The notes below the pieces were generated by a model. It was given only the letters and a program-made list of their open reading frames with translations. It did not search any database and was not told the origin of the DNA. This document shows, in pieces, positions 26,992-36,039 of a DNA stretch of 64,000 nt. Source of the stretch: Chloroflexota bacterium (lineage in GTDB: Bacteria; Chloroflexota; FW602-bin22; JACPRP01); NCBI GenBank assembly GCA_016210495.1, contig JACQUC010000049.1, forward strand, positions 1 to 64,000, in the 5' to 3' direction. Made by a program: the position numbers and the translations under genes. Positions within the stretch are counted from its first letter, which is position 1. Every line of letters starts with the position of its first letter.

Positions 26992-29026
26992 TTTACTAGA
27001 CAAGAAGGCCGCGTCCGCGCTGGATGGTTACCTGGTTCGGAAGGACCTCGTTCGAACTTTCAGCCGCCAGTTCCCGGTGCCAACCTATGTGGTAGAGTTC
27101 CTTCTGGGACGCTACTGTGCCAGCATCGATCAAGAGGAAATTGACGAGGGCCTTGATGTCGTCCAGCGCCAACTCACCTCTCGTAGCGTGAAGGCTGGCG
27201 AGGAGGAACTATTCAAAGCGCGCGCCAGGGAAAACGGTGAGGTCAAGATTATCGATCTCATCACCGCCCGGCTAGATACCAGAACGGACTCTTACCTGGC
27301 AACGCTGCCAAGCATGCGGCTGAACGATGTCCGCATCAGTCCCGACCTCGTCAACCACCATCAGAGAATGCTGACGGGCGGTTTTTATGCTGAGGTCACC
27401 CTGAGCTATGACGCCGCTATCGCGTTGGAGAGCAGAGGTCGTCCATTCGGCTTGGACACCTTGCGCGAGATCCAGTTGTCGCAGCGGGACGCGCTGGACG
27501 TGCTGGCGGAAGCGAGGAAGCACTTCACGACAGCCGAGTGGAAGGACCTAGTGTTGCGGTCTGTCGGTATCGAGCCCGGCAGTCTTGCCGAGCGCCAGAA
27601 GAATGCCCTCATTCTGCGAATGGTGCCCTTTGTGGAAAGGAATTACAACCTGGTCGAGCTCGGTCCGCGGGGAACTGGCAAGAGTCATCTCTTCCAGCAA
27701 ATATCCCCACACGCCCATCTGATATCGGGCGGCAAGGCCACCGTCGCCCAAATGTTCGTCAACAACTCTAATGGCCAGCGCGGCCTCGTCTGCCAATACG
27801 ACGTGGTGTGCTTCGACGAGATATCCGGCATCTCCTTCGACCAGAAGGATGGCGTGAACATTATGAAGGGCTATATGGAATCAGGGGAATTCAGCCGTGG
27901 CAAGGAGAGCATTCGGGCTGATGGCAGCATCGTCCTGGTCGGCAACTTTGAAGTAGACGTCGAGCATCAACAGCGCATTGGCCACCTTTTCGGGCCAATG
28001 CCGCAAGAGATGCGTGATGATACGGCGTTCATGGACCGCATTCACGGCTATCTTCCAGGCTGGGATGTGCCCAAGATCAGCAAGGACGTGTTGACTGACC
28101 ATTTCGGTTTGGTGAGTGATTTCCTATCTGAGTGCTGGAGTCAGCTTAGAAATCAGAGTCGGGTGGGTCAGCTTCAGAACCGGGTCTTCTTCGGTGGCGC
28201 GCTCTCAGGCCGCGATACCAATGCGGTCAACAAGACCACCAGCGGCCTGCTGAAACTGCTCTACCCCGGCAGCGACAGTACCGTGCCCGATGAAGATCTG
28301 GAATGGGCCGTGCGCATCGCTATGGAGGCCAGGCGGCGCGTCAAGGAACAGCAGAAACGGATCGGGGCGGCCGAGTTCCGCAACACACATTTCAGCTATG
28401 TCATGGGCACCGATGGGATCGAGAAGTTCGTCGCCACGCCTGAGCTGCAGAGTGAGAACAGCATTGGCGGCGACCCGCTCGAGCCCGGTCAGGTGTGGGC
28501 GATCAGCCCAGGGGGGATGGATGAACACGCCGGACTGTATAGAATCGAGGTGAACGAAGGGCCTGGCTCCGGGGTGAGGATCCTCAACAAGCCGATTCCC
28601 CCGGCATTCCGCGAGAGCATCAGCTACGCGGAACAGAACCTTTACGTGCGCTCGCGACAACTGGTCGGCGACAAAAATCCCCGAGACCACGAGTTCTCCG
28701 TGCAGCTTCGGGCCTTTGACGCGGCGAAATCGGGGGCAAAGCTGGGGGTGGCTGCCTTGATTGCCCTCTGCACCGCGCTCCTTGGAAAGAGTGTGCGTGG
28801 CGGATTGGTCGTTTTGGGCGAGATTAACCTGGGCGGCTCGATTGAGCCGGTCCATAACGCGGTAACCATCGCCGAGATTGCCGTCGAGAAAGGTGCAACC
28901 GCGCTACTAATGCCCGTGGCTTGCCGTCGCCAGCTCTTGGATCTCTCGGACGATATGGCCACCAAGATCGACATCCAGTTCTACGCCGATGCCAGGGACG
29001 CACTGCTCAAGGCGGTACTGGAGTGA
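26981..29026 (+). CDS. brxL: BREX AAA+ protein BrxL with Lon-like C-terminal domain
   Basis: This 681-residue protein has AAA+ Walker A GPRGTGKSHLF near residue 230 and Walker B CFDEISG near 278. A C-terminal Lon-protease-like fold follows (GVAALIALCTALLG then VVLGEINLGGSIEPV). The Lon catalytic Ser of GPSAG aligns with Lys in GAKLG, and the Lys of GGLKEK aligns with a non-Lys residue, so protease activity is unlikely. BrxL of type 1 BREX is known to form DNA-binding rings needed for phage restriction. The ATG at 26981 overlaps the end of pglZ. It is the last gene of the operon. Confidence 0.93.
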   Translation: MELDLLDKKAASALDGYLVRKDLVRTFSRQFPVPTYVVEFLLGRYCASIDQEEIDEGLDVVQRQLTSRSVKAGEEELFKARARENGEVKIIDLITARLDTRTDSYLATLPSMRLNDVRISPDLVNHHQRMLTGGFYAEVTLSYDAAIALESRGRPFGLDTLREIQLSQRDALDVLAEARKHFTTAEWKDLVLRSVGIEPGSLAERQKNALILRMVPFVERNYNLVELGPRGTGKSHLFQQISPHAHLISGGKATVAQMFVNNSNGQRGLVCQYDVVCFDEISGISFDQKDGVNIMKGYMESGEFSRGKESIRADGSIVLVGNFEVDVEHQQRIGHLFGPMPQEMRDDTAFMDRIHGYLPGWDVPKISKDVLTDHFGLVSDFLSECWSQLRNQSRVGQLQNRVFFGGALSGRDTNAVNKTTSGLLKLLYPGSDSTVPDEDLEWAVRIAMEARRRVKEQQKRIGAAEFRNTHFSYVMGTDGIEKFVATPELQSENSIGGDPLEPGQVWAISPGGMDEHAGLYRIEVNEGPGSGVRILNKPIPPAFRESISYAEQNLYVRSRQLVGDKNPRDHEFSVQLRAFDAAKSGAKLGVAALIALCTALLGKSVRGGLVVLGEINLGGSIEPVHNAVTIAEIAVEKGATALLMPVACRRQLLDLSDDMATKIDIQFYADARDALLKAVLE

Positions 29027-29138
29027 TCGAAATGGACACTATGAGGGGAGACAACACGCCCCGCCCCACCCCGGGCGGACAGGGATCCTTCCCTCGGGAA
29101 GGACCCCTATGGCGGGACGTTTCGCGCGCAAAATGAAC

Positions 29139-29915
29139 TTACCGAAACAGATCCTTCTCCGGCGCGCGCAGGAGGTCGTGCGAGGTCGCGTTCGAGACGA
29201 TAGCACGGCCAAGCCCTCGTATGAGGACCACGGGTAAGCCCTCGTCGGTTTGGCCCATCAGCATGGAGGCGGCGGAGGCGATTTCGTCGGCGATGGCCAC
29301 GGTCGAGGTGCGCATCCGGTAGCCGAAGAGGTCGGTCGCGCCACGCTTGTCCGCGATGGGCGCGATGCCGGAGACCCCCAGCGCCACGCCGACGGCGCCC
29401 TCACGAAACGGCCGGCCGTGGCTGTCGTTGATGATCACCGCGACTTTCGTCCCCGTGCGTTCCTCGATGCCGCTTCTAATTCGGTCGGCGGAGGCGTCGG
29501 GGTCCAACGGCAAGAGGGCGACGGCGTTTTCGGCCTCGGGCCCCACGTTCGAGCGATCCACCCCGGCGTTGGCGCAGACGCAGCCGAGGCGCTGCTCCAC
29601 GATAAAGACCTCGTTGACCGCCCTGACGACCCGGCTGGATTCCTCAAGTATAACCTGAACGAGACGCGGGTCCTTCCTGGTGGTCGCGGCCAGATCAAGG
29701 GCCGTGGACGACGGCGTCACCTCGTCCAGCCGCACGACCCTACCCTCGGCCTTGGAGATGATCTTCTGCGCAATGACGAGAACATCCCCATCCTCGATGG
29801 CAATCTCATTGGCCACCAGCCCGTCGCAGATGATGCCCACAAGATCGTCGCCCGGCGCCACGAGAGGCAAGCCCGCCAGGGCAATGAGCCTGACCTCTTT
29901 CACAGGCCAGCCCAC
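29139..29915 (-). CDS. cofE: F420-0:gamma-glutamyl ligase CofE
   Basis: This 258-residue enzyme adds glutamates to F420-0 using GTP. It shows GDDLVGIICDGL, DVLVIAQKIISKAEGR, the CVCANAGVDRSNV motif and NDSHGRPFREGAVG with the metal and nucleotide ligands. The real start may be the GTG at 29903 (VKEVRLIALAG), which fits family N-termini better. It lies on the opposite strand from cofD/cofC and is separated from them by the whole BREX island. The single-domain form matches the free-standing nitroreductase: together they equal the two halves of FbiB. Confidence 0.94.
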   Translation of the reverse strand: MGWPVKEVRLIALAGLPLVAPGDDLVGIICDGLVANEIAIEDGDVLVIAQKIISKAEGRVVRLDEVTPSSTALDLAATTRKDPRLVQVILEESSRVVRAVNEVFIVEQRLGCVCANAGVDRSNVGPEAENAVALLPLDPDASADRIRSGIEERTGTKVAVIINDSHGRPFREGAVGVALGVSGIAPIADKRGATDLFGYRMRTSTVAIADEIASAASMLMGQTDEGLPVVLIRGLGRAIVSNATSHDLLRAPEKDLFR

Positions 29916-29945
29916 GCTACTAACATCATTCTCCCTACTTCCAGC

Positions 29946-30065
29946 AATGTCACATTTGTGTGCGGGACAGCTTTCCCCACCCCTCCCCCGGGCGGACAGG
30001 GCCGTCCGCCCCTACGGATGGCCCCCGGCGCCCAACCCCAGCGGGGGACAAGCCCCCGCACTACA
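29946..30065. repeat. Composite repeat with two hairpins
   Basis: The region starts with ATGTCAC followed by a GGACAGCTTTCCC block also seen at 1455-1487. It then contains hairpins GGGCGGACAGG/CCGTCCGCCC (29990-30011) and GCGGGGGACAAGCCCCCGC (30041-30059). The second is identical to 1498-1516, including the following ACTACA. Its terminal TAG (minus strand, 30061-30063) is the stop codon of the FrhB-like gene. Confidence 0.75.
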
Positions 30066-31134
30066 TCTCCCTCTTCCCTGCCTTTTTGCGATTGCCCCGA
30101 ATCGTCCGCTTGAGGAGGAACTGGGCTTCCTCGGGCGACAGGCTCTCGCGGCGTACACGCTTGCTCTGGGCGATGCGCTCGACGATACCGAAGTTGCGTA
30201 CCGGGCCCAGCTCCAAGACGCCGGCCCGCCGCGCCAGATCCATAACCTCGACGCCCCGCGCGGAGCGCACGAGGATCGTGTTCTCGTCCAGCTTCGAGCC
30301 CACCGCGCCGATGGACAGGTCGGCCAGTTCGGCGGTAAAGTCCGTGCAGCTATGGCAGATCGGCCACACGATATGCTTTAGCTCCACGAGCGGCTTCTCC
30401 GCGCGCTGATCGCCCTGGAAGGCGATAAGGTTGTTCTTCTTTATGTCAAATCGGGTCACGGCGGACAGAGCGAGCTTTATCTCGTGGTCGATCAAGTCCA
30501 CCAGGCCGTCATAGGTAAAGCTTTCGGCGCAAAACAGGCCAATGGCCAGCACCACCCTGTCAGCTCGGTAGCGCTCGTCCTGGCGTGACTGTAGGTTCCG
30601 CAGCGCTGCGACCTGGCAGGGCGTCCCCACGAAGGCCAGCCGCTGGAAGTTCTCTGTGCCCTCGCGCAGCGTCGCCAGGGCGGGCGTGGCGGTGTACTTC
30701 GATCCCGCCGCCCGCTCCACTTCTTCCACCGTGCTTGCCACAAACGGCACCGGCGACCATCTGGCATCTCGCGCGGTCAGTAGCGCGGCATCCACGATTC
30801 GCTCCTCGAGCAAGAGCCTGACCAGCGCCGTGGTCACGCCGGCATCCTGCGCTCCGGCGGCTTTTTGCTGTGCCCTGGCCGCGCAGGCTTCACGGAAATA
30901 GCCCAGGAGCTGGTTCTCGGCAACGCCGCCAAGCAGCCGCTGCTGGGCTTCAGCGCCGAGACGCTGTGCCCTGGGGCAGATGCGGAAGCAGAGCATACAA
31001 GCGCGGCACAACGAGGCATCGCCCCGTTGGCCCGGGTGCATCCGCTCGTAAGCATCCCACTCGCAGTAGGAGAGACACGCGCCACAGTGGGAACAGAGGT
31101 CTACGGAAACCAAATCAAATGCCGAATTCTCCAT
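30061..31134 (-). CDS. FrhB-like F420-dependent oxidoreductase beta subunit
   Basis: This 357-residue protein has two N-terminal ferredoxin-type cysteine groups, CSHCGACLSYC and CRACMLCFRIC. The FrhB/FdhB N- and C-terminal domains follow, with FVGTPCQVAALRN and WPICHSCTDFTAELADLSIG. Members of this family bind FAD and Fe-S clusters and react with F420 or ferredoxin. It is next to cofE in the same direction, which supports an F420 link. The ATG at 31134 (MENSAFDL) was chosen because the conserved part starts there. The stop codon lies in a repeat. Confidence 0.85.
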   Translation of the reverse strand: MENSAFDLVSVDLCSHCGACLSYCEWDAYERMHPGQRGDASLCRACMLCFRICPRAQRLGAEAQQRLLGGVAENQLLGYFREACAARAQQKAAGAQDAGVTTALVRLLLEERIVDAALLTARDARWSPVPFVASTVEEVERAAGSKYTATPALATLREGTENFQRLAFVGTPCQVAALRNLQSRQDERYRADRVVLAIGLFCAESFTYDGLVDLIDHEIKLALSAVTRFDIKKNNLIAFQGDQRAEKPLVELKHIVWPICHSCTDFTAELADLSIGAVGSKLDENTILVRSARGVEVMDLARRAGVLELGPVRNFGIVERIAQSKRVRRESLSPEEAQFLLKRTIRGNRKKAGKREM

Positions 31135-31209
31135 AAAGGCCTGTCCCCGTCCCCCTTCCGAGGCCCAAGTATACTCCAGCCGGGCCGCCGTTTCAACAAG
31201 AGGCACGCC

Positions 31210-33300
31210 TTAGCTTCTTATCGAGCGTCCTATGCAACCCCTTAGACCAAGGATGAACGTCGCGACGACGGCGATGGCAACCAAAGCCCACGAGACCTTC
31301 CAGGCCCAGTCGATGCCGTGCCTGAGATCCACTTCGATGGTGCCCGTCAAGTGCGCGAGGTCGACGCCGACGTAGTGGGGGCCGGCGGGTTCCGCCTGCA
31401 CCGCCACACCGTTGACCGTAATCTCCCAGGATCGCTGGAAGGGGGCCAGCACGATGAGGTAGCTGCCCCGGGGAATGTCCGACGCCAAGATCCTAATGCC
31501 GGTCTGGCTGGGATAGCTTACCTTCGGGATAATCGTCTCGGGAGCTTCCATTGCTTGCGAAAACCGTAGCACGAACTGATCCCGGTGCTTCTTCTGCACC
31601 TCCGTATCATAACTAACGTTTGGAAAAGCGAGGCTCTTCGCCCGCGCTGTGGAGGTGATGAAGGCCTGAGGAGGCTTTCTCGGGAGCTCGAACAGAACGA
31701 AGCCAGCGGATTTGTATCTTAGCTTGACGGCGTTACCAAGCTTACCTCCTGGCAGCATCGCTCTAGCCACAGCTTCGTTTTCGTCGACAAGAAGCAGCGT
31801 GCCCCCAACCGCTTTCAAATAAGCGAGCGCCAGGGTCGGGTCGCCAGTCTGCAACGTGCTGCCGGCCTCATCGCTCAACAGGAGCCACATAAGGGCAGGA
31901 TAGAGCGTGTCGAGCTCAGCCTGCGCGAAATAGTTCCCGGCAAGTCGAACCTTGCCAAAGAGATAGTAGGAAAGGTCCGGCACAAAGCCGGTAGCTGACA
32001 CCAGCTTGTCCGCGTACGATATCCCATCGTCCCCCAGTGTCCGAGCTATGGGCAGATCAGAGGCTTTGGTAACCACTGGAGGCAGCTCACCCCTGGCGAG
32101 CAGGAAGCCGTAGACGGCAATCCCGGCGGCAGCCAGAGCCGGTGTAATGCGCGCGTAACCTCTACCTCGAGCGGCCTCCACGCCAAGGGCACCAAGTATG
32201 GCAAGCAGGATGCCGACGATACTCATCCATCGCCAGCTCTGCAACCCGGTTAGCGGTTCCGGTGCAAGGCCGAAGTAGGTGGAAACCATCACCATCACCG
32301 CGACCCCAAGTGTGGCCGTGGCAGTTGTGTACAGCCGCCTGTGGGCCGTCGCCACCCTAAGCCCTTTGAGGCGGAACAGCAACATGCCAGGCGCTACTGC
32401 AATCAATGGCGGTCCCAATCCCAGCCATCGCGCGTGGAACTCTGCGCGGAGAGGCCAGGACGAGGCATTCGCATACGCCGGCTTGTCGGCAAAGAACGCC
32501 GGCAGCCAGAAGAAGGATGCCGCCAGCGCCAAAATGGTGAGGGCGTAAGCACCCTGTCATGGCGACGGCTCGCCCCAGGTAGCCCGGTGGCACACCAGCG
32601 CCATCGAGCCTACGACAAACAGGAAAGGATGAACGTAGGCACTCAGGCCGACAACAAGTGCGGCGAAGAAAAGCCGTCTTCTGGCTCTTCGAGTGCCTAC
32701 GATCAGAAAGAAGATGATGGGGAAGAGAGTTACCCCCCAGTGCAGCGAGAAGTCTCTCAAGGCGCTGTAGTAGTCTGCCATGGACAGAGTAAGCATCGAG
32801 CCTATGAGCGCCGACAGGATAGAGAAGCCAGAGACCCTTAGCCCCCCATAGACAGCCAATCTGAAGGCTACGAAAAGCACGCCGCTGACGAACACCATCG
32901 CCTTCGTCGTACTCCAGCCCATAACCCCTTGGAGAGCTAACGTGACAACGTGGGGGACGAATTGGTAGCTCTGCCACAGCGGGAACCCTCCGCCCCAATC
33001 GTTAGTCCAGGAGAGGAAGCCATACTCCCGCAGACTCCGAATCCTGTAAGCGTGATAGGTCCAGTCCGGATAGCCTGTGTCGAGGAAATCTCCCGCAAAC
33101 AGGTCTCGGGCAAGTAATCCAGTTGCGCCGATCACGAGAAAGACCGCAACCATCTCCTTGAACACGAGCGCGACCCTGGAGGCAAGTGACGATTCTGAAG
33201 GGGGAACGGGGATCGCGCTACAAATCCTGTCTGGCGTCGTGGACGCTAGAATCCGCCTCATTTTGAGTTTGCGTAGCTCATTGCCTTCGAAGTCCTTCAC
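31210..33300 (-). pseudogene. Large polytopic membrane protein interrupted by in-frame TGA
   Basis: Two frames, 32557-33300 and 31210-32532, lie in the same reading frame and are separated only by one TGA (32557-32559) and eight sense codons. Joined, they give about 696 residues with many membrane segments and an N-terminal DTGYPDWTYHAYRIRSLRE loop. This resembles the 6-pyruvoyl-tetrahydropterin-synthase-related or YfhO-like membrane proteins, glycosyltransferase-C-like proteins with a C-terminal beta domain. The sequence on both sides stays protein-like, so the stop is a recent mutation or a sequencing error. Confidence 0.7.
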
Positions 33301-33388
33301 CGCTCGACACCGCAGTCAAGACCCTTCGTACCGCAATTTGCTTACAGCGCGCTCACCGTTGCAGGAGAAATCCAGTACAGTTCGTTAA

Positions 33389-34555
33389 TCAGCCAGACGA
33401 ACAGAGTGAGGCGTAACAGCGGCAACCTGCCCTCAGACGTCTGCTCAGTCGATCCGTCTCCAAATAGGCATCCGCTTTCTTCAGAGAAACCGCAGCCAGA
33501 CGTGAGAATTGTCTCACCTGTTGCACTTCTATCTCGCACTGGGACTCTAATCCGGAAGAAAACACCAGACCCAAAGCGAGGATCTCACTGCCATCGACGA
33601 AAGGCACGACGAAGCACGACCTGAGACGTGCTAGCTCCCTATCCCGAGGCAGCACGAGGGCGTTTGCTCCTTCTTGCAGTCCGACCCATATCGGCTGGCC
33701 TTCCTTGATCGACCACCGGAGCATTCCGTGGCGTATCGATAGGTTTAGCCTGGAGGATATCCTTGGAGATATCCCTTTCCCTGTACAGTATGAGAAGTCG
33801 TTTCCATCTTCGCCGGTACGAAGCAATGCGACAGCAGCACCATTCTCTAGCTGTAGCGCTGCTTGCTGGCCTAGAGTCCGCCTTATTCTGATGACGCTTT
33901 CGAGGTATCCTAGAATTACATCGACGACGTCGGTTGGCGTCGTCGCTCTGCTTAGCGCAGCTACCCAGCGATACATTGCCTCGACCTGTCTCTGCCTCGT
34001 TTCCCACTGCCGGCAAATGTAACCTTCCACTGCACCCGCGACTACGAAAGCGCCTATCCAGGGACCCACCTTAGCCAACTCGGCCGTGCCCGCGGTATGC
34101 CATTGCCCAATCATCAGAGTAATGCTACACAGAAGACCCGCGAGCACTCCGCCCGTCACGCCAAGGCCCAAACTCGCCACCGCGATAGGAACGAAATAGG
34201 CGAGAGGGAAACTGGCGAACGACGAGGGCGCCAGCGCTAGGCCCGAAGTGATTACCAGCAGATCACCGATCGAGACAACATACAGCGCCAAACGAGAGCA
34301 CCAACGCTCACTGGTTAGCAAATACTGATCGAGCGCACAGGCCACGCCGAGCAACCCGGCTACCGCGAACGTCCCCACGACTGTTGAGGCCGCCACTCCA
34401 TTTTGCCGGAGAAGCACTGCGGCAAACCACAACATGACGAACGTGGCCCAGCGAAGCTTCAGAGCGATCTCGTGCAACCGCAATAGCGATTCAGAGAAGT
34501 GGGAGACTACCGGTATCGTTTCCACATTCAGATGTCGCTGCTCGCCATTTGCCAC
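33389..34555 (-). CDS. Membrane sensor protein with GAF-like domain
   Basis: This 388-residue protein has about six membrane segments in residues 30-180, a short helical linker (ETRRQVEAMYRWVAALS-like), and a GAF-type sensory domain from about 210 to 350. It lacks a kinase, cyclase or HD-GYP output domain, so it may signal through a separate partner or be a truncated kinase. The last about 15 residues (CRCYASLC) do not look conserved. The GTG start is weakly supported. It is divergent from the TasA-like gene. Confidence 0.65.
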   Translation of the reverse strand: MANGEQRHLNVETIPVVSHFSESLLRLHEIALKLRWATFVMLWFAAVLLRQNGVAASTVVGTFAVAGLLGVACALDQYLLTSERWCSRLALYVVSIGDLLVITSGLALAPSSFASFPLAYFVPIAVASLGLGVTGGVLAGLLCSITLMIGQWHTAGTAELAKVGPWIGAFVVAGAVEGYICRQWETRQRQVEAMYRWVAALSRATTPTDVVDVILGYLESVIRIRRTLGQQAALQLENGAAVALLRTGEDGNDFSYCTGKGISPRISSRLNLSIRHGMLRWSIKEGQPIWVGLQEGANALVLPRDRELARLRSCFVVPFVDGSEILALGLVFSSGLESQCEIEVQQVRQFSRLAAVSLKKADAYLETDRLSRRLRAGCRCYASLCSSG

Positions 34556-34613
34556 GTTGAACTGACTCCGACCGCTAGCACTCCGTCTGGATCTGACTTA
34601 GCCTCTCTATCTC

Positions 34614-34641
34614 ACTATAACAGTGGATTTCGGGGCTGTAA
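34614..34641 (-). promoter_or_regulatory. Sigma-70-type promoter for the GAF membrane protein
   Basis: On the minus strand TTACAG (34641-34636) and TATAGT (34619-34614) are 16 bases apart. This places the start about 50 bases before the GTG at 34555. Confidence 0.5.
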
Positions 34642-34857
34642 TGAGTGCTTACCCGTTTGATCGCGGGTGAAAGCCACACAGTTTAGCCTGGTTGAATTCG
34701 CCCACGCGAGGAGAACAAGGACCCTGATGACTATTCCCCCATCGGTTCCTTGGTGAAAGCACTTGCCAAAGTGCTGAGCGTAGACTCTTTCTGAAAGCGG
34801 AAACCTTCTGCTATCGTTTAGGTAAAGACACCCATTCTATACAAGGAGGAACAATCG
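34642..34857. other. Leader region upstream of the TasA-like gene
   Basis: No gene is seen. The region holds a perfect hairpin AGCACTT/AAGTGCT around GCCA (near 34758-34775), an ACCCG/CGGGT hairpin further up, and three TGAAAGC words near 34668, 34754 and 34791. AAGGAGGA precedes the GTG start at 34858. The density of structure suggests a regulated leader, but it fits no riboswitch class that I recognise. Confidence 0.35.
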
Positions 34858-35466
34858 GTGAAAAACAGCGGATATCTTGATCCGGTTAACGGGCAGCGCA
34901 TGCGCCTGTTCGTAAGCGTGCTGCTATTGCTGGTCGCGGTGTCCACGGGGATCACCACGGCCACCGGCGCCATGTTCACTGACTCTCAGGCGGTGGCGAG
35001 CAACACCTTCTCGACCGGCACGGTGGACGTATCTACGTCGCCAACCAGCGCGTTGGTGACATTCGCCGGCATGGCTCCAGGCGACAAAAAGACGGCGGCG
35101 GTAACGGTCAGCAACAGCGGCAGCCTAGCAATGCGCTACGCGCTCAGGAGCACGACCACCGAGGACAGTTTGGCGACTGCACTATCCATGACAGTCAAAA
35201 CCGGAGTTACTTCTTGCACCGACGGCGGATTCGGTACCGATGGAACGGTGATCTACGGTCCCGACAAACTGGGCGCCGTCGCCAGCAGAAACATCATCGG
35301 GGACCCAACTGAGGGCGCCCAGTCAGGTGATCGCAGCCTGAACGCCTCGGCGAGCGAAGCCCTGTGCTTCCAGGTTACCCTACCCATTACGACGGGCAAC
35401 AGCATTCAAGGGCTCAACACGACTGCTACCCTCGACTTCAGTGCCGAACAAACAACTAACAACTAG
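34858..35466 (+). CDS. TasA/camelysin-like secreted fibre protein (SipW client)
   Basis: This 202-residue protein has an N-terminal hydrophobic signal and, just after it, the pattern AMFTDSQAVASNTFSTGTV, typical of SipW-processed TasA/CalY-type proteins. The mature part is a beta-rich domain with NSGSLAMRY and a C-terminal TATLDFSAEQT strand. Such proteins form extracellular fibres or coats. The GTG start has a strong AAGGAGGA. A SipW-type peptidase follows after 13 bases, which supports the assignment. Confidence 0.8.
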   Translation: MKNSGYLDPVNGQRMRLFVSVLLLLVAVSTGITTATGAMFTDSQAVASNTFSTGTVDVSTSPTSALVTFAGMAPGDKKTAAVTVSNSGSLAMRYALRSTTTEDSLATALSMTVKTGVTSCTDGGFGTDGTVIYGPDKLGAVASRNIIGDPTEGAQSGDRSLNASASEALCFQVTLPITTGNSIQGLNTTATLDFSAEQTTNN

Positions 35467-35479
35467 CGAGGCATAGCCG

Positions 35480-36019
35480 ATGGCCTGCAGGACGTTCACG
35501 AACCTGGCTACGTTGACTTTTGCGGCCCTAATCATCGCGGTACTTGGGATCGTATTGGTGCCGTGGGCAAGAGGCTTCAAGACGATGGTTGTGACCTCGG
35601 GCAGCATGGAACCCACAATCGCCTTAGGGTCTGCCGTCGTTCTTGTGCCCGTCGCCTCTGACCAGGTGCGAGACGGGGACATCATAACATTCAGCAGTCG
35701 TGGCTCAAGCGGCACGGTTACACATCGAGTCCTGTCCACCAAGGAAATCCAGGAGAAAACCTACTTTCAGACCAAGGGGGACGCCAATGAGACTCCCGAT
35801 CCCGATCTAGCCTACTCAGGCGCAGTGTTCGGTAAGGTGGGAGCGGTGTTCCCTCTCGTGGGCTACGTTCTTTTCTTCCTTGCCGCCGCCCCTGGCAAAG
35901 TGACAATGGTTCTGTTTCCGGTCTTTATGGCGGTGGCTCTCGAATGCCGGGATTTGGCGGGTATCTGGAAACTACGTAAGCTCAAGTCGAAGCCCAGTGA
36001 GGAGCCTTCTGTCGGCTGA
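35480..36019 (+). CDS. sipW: SipW-type (ER-like) signal peptidase I
   Basis: This 179-residue membrane peptidase has an N-terminal transmembrane segment, the catalytic Ser42 in SGSMEPTI and His82 in VTHRV. The Ser-His arrangement replaces the bacterial Ser-Lys dyad, as in B. subtilis SipW and eukaryotic or archaeal signal peptidases. A GDANETPDP segment and two C-terminal membrane segments follow. It very likely processes the genes on both sides, which both carry SipW-type signals. Confidence 0.88.
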   Translation: MACRTFTNLATLTFAALIIAVLGIVLVPWARGFKTMVVTSGSMEPTIALGSAVVLVPVASDQVRDGDIITFSSRGSSGTVTHRVLSTKEIQEKTYFQTKGDANETPDPDLAYSGAVFGKVGAVFPLVGYVLFFLAAAPGKVTMVLFPVFMAVALECRDLAGIWKLRKLKSKPSEEPSVG

Positions 36020-36039
36020 CTCGAAAAGGAGGAGAAGGT

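Noticed and set aside
32557..32559. Possible selenocysteine codon in the membrane protein
   Set aside because: The hairpin after the TGA is too close for a SECIS, and this family is not known to use selenocysteine.
34642..34857. Cyclic di-GMP or TPP riboswitch
   Set aside because: A few short words look similar, but the conserved cores of these classes are absent.
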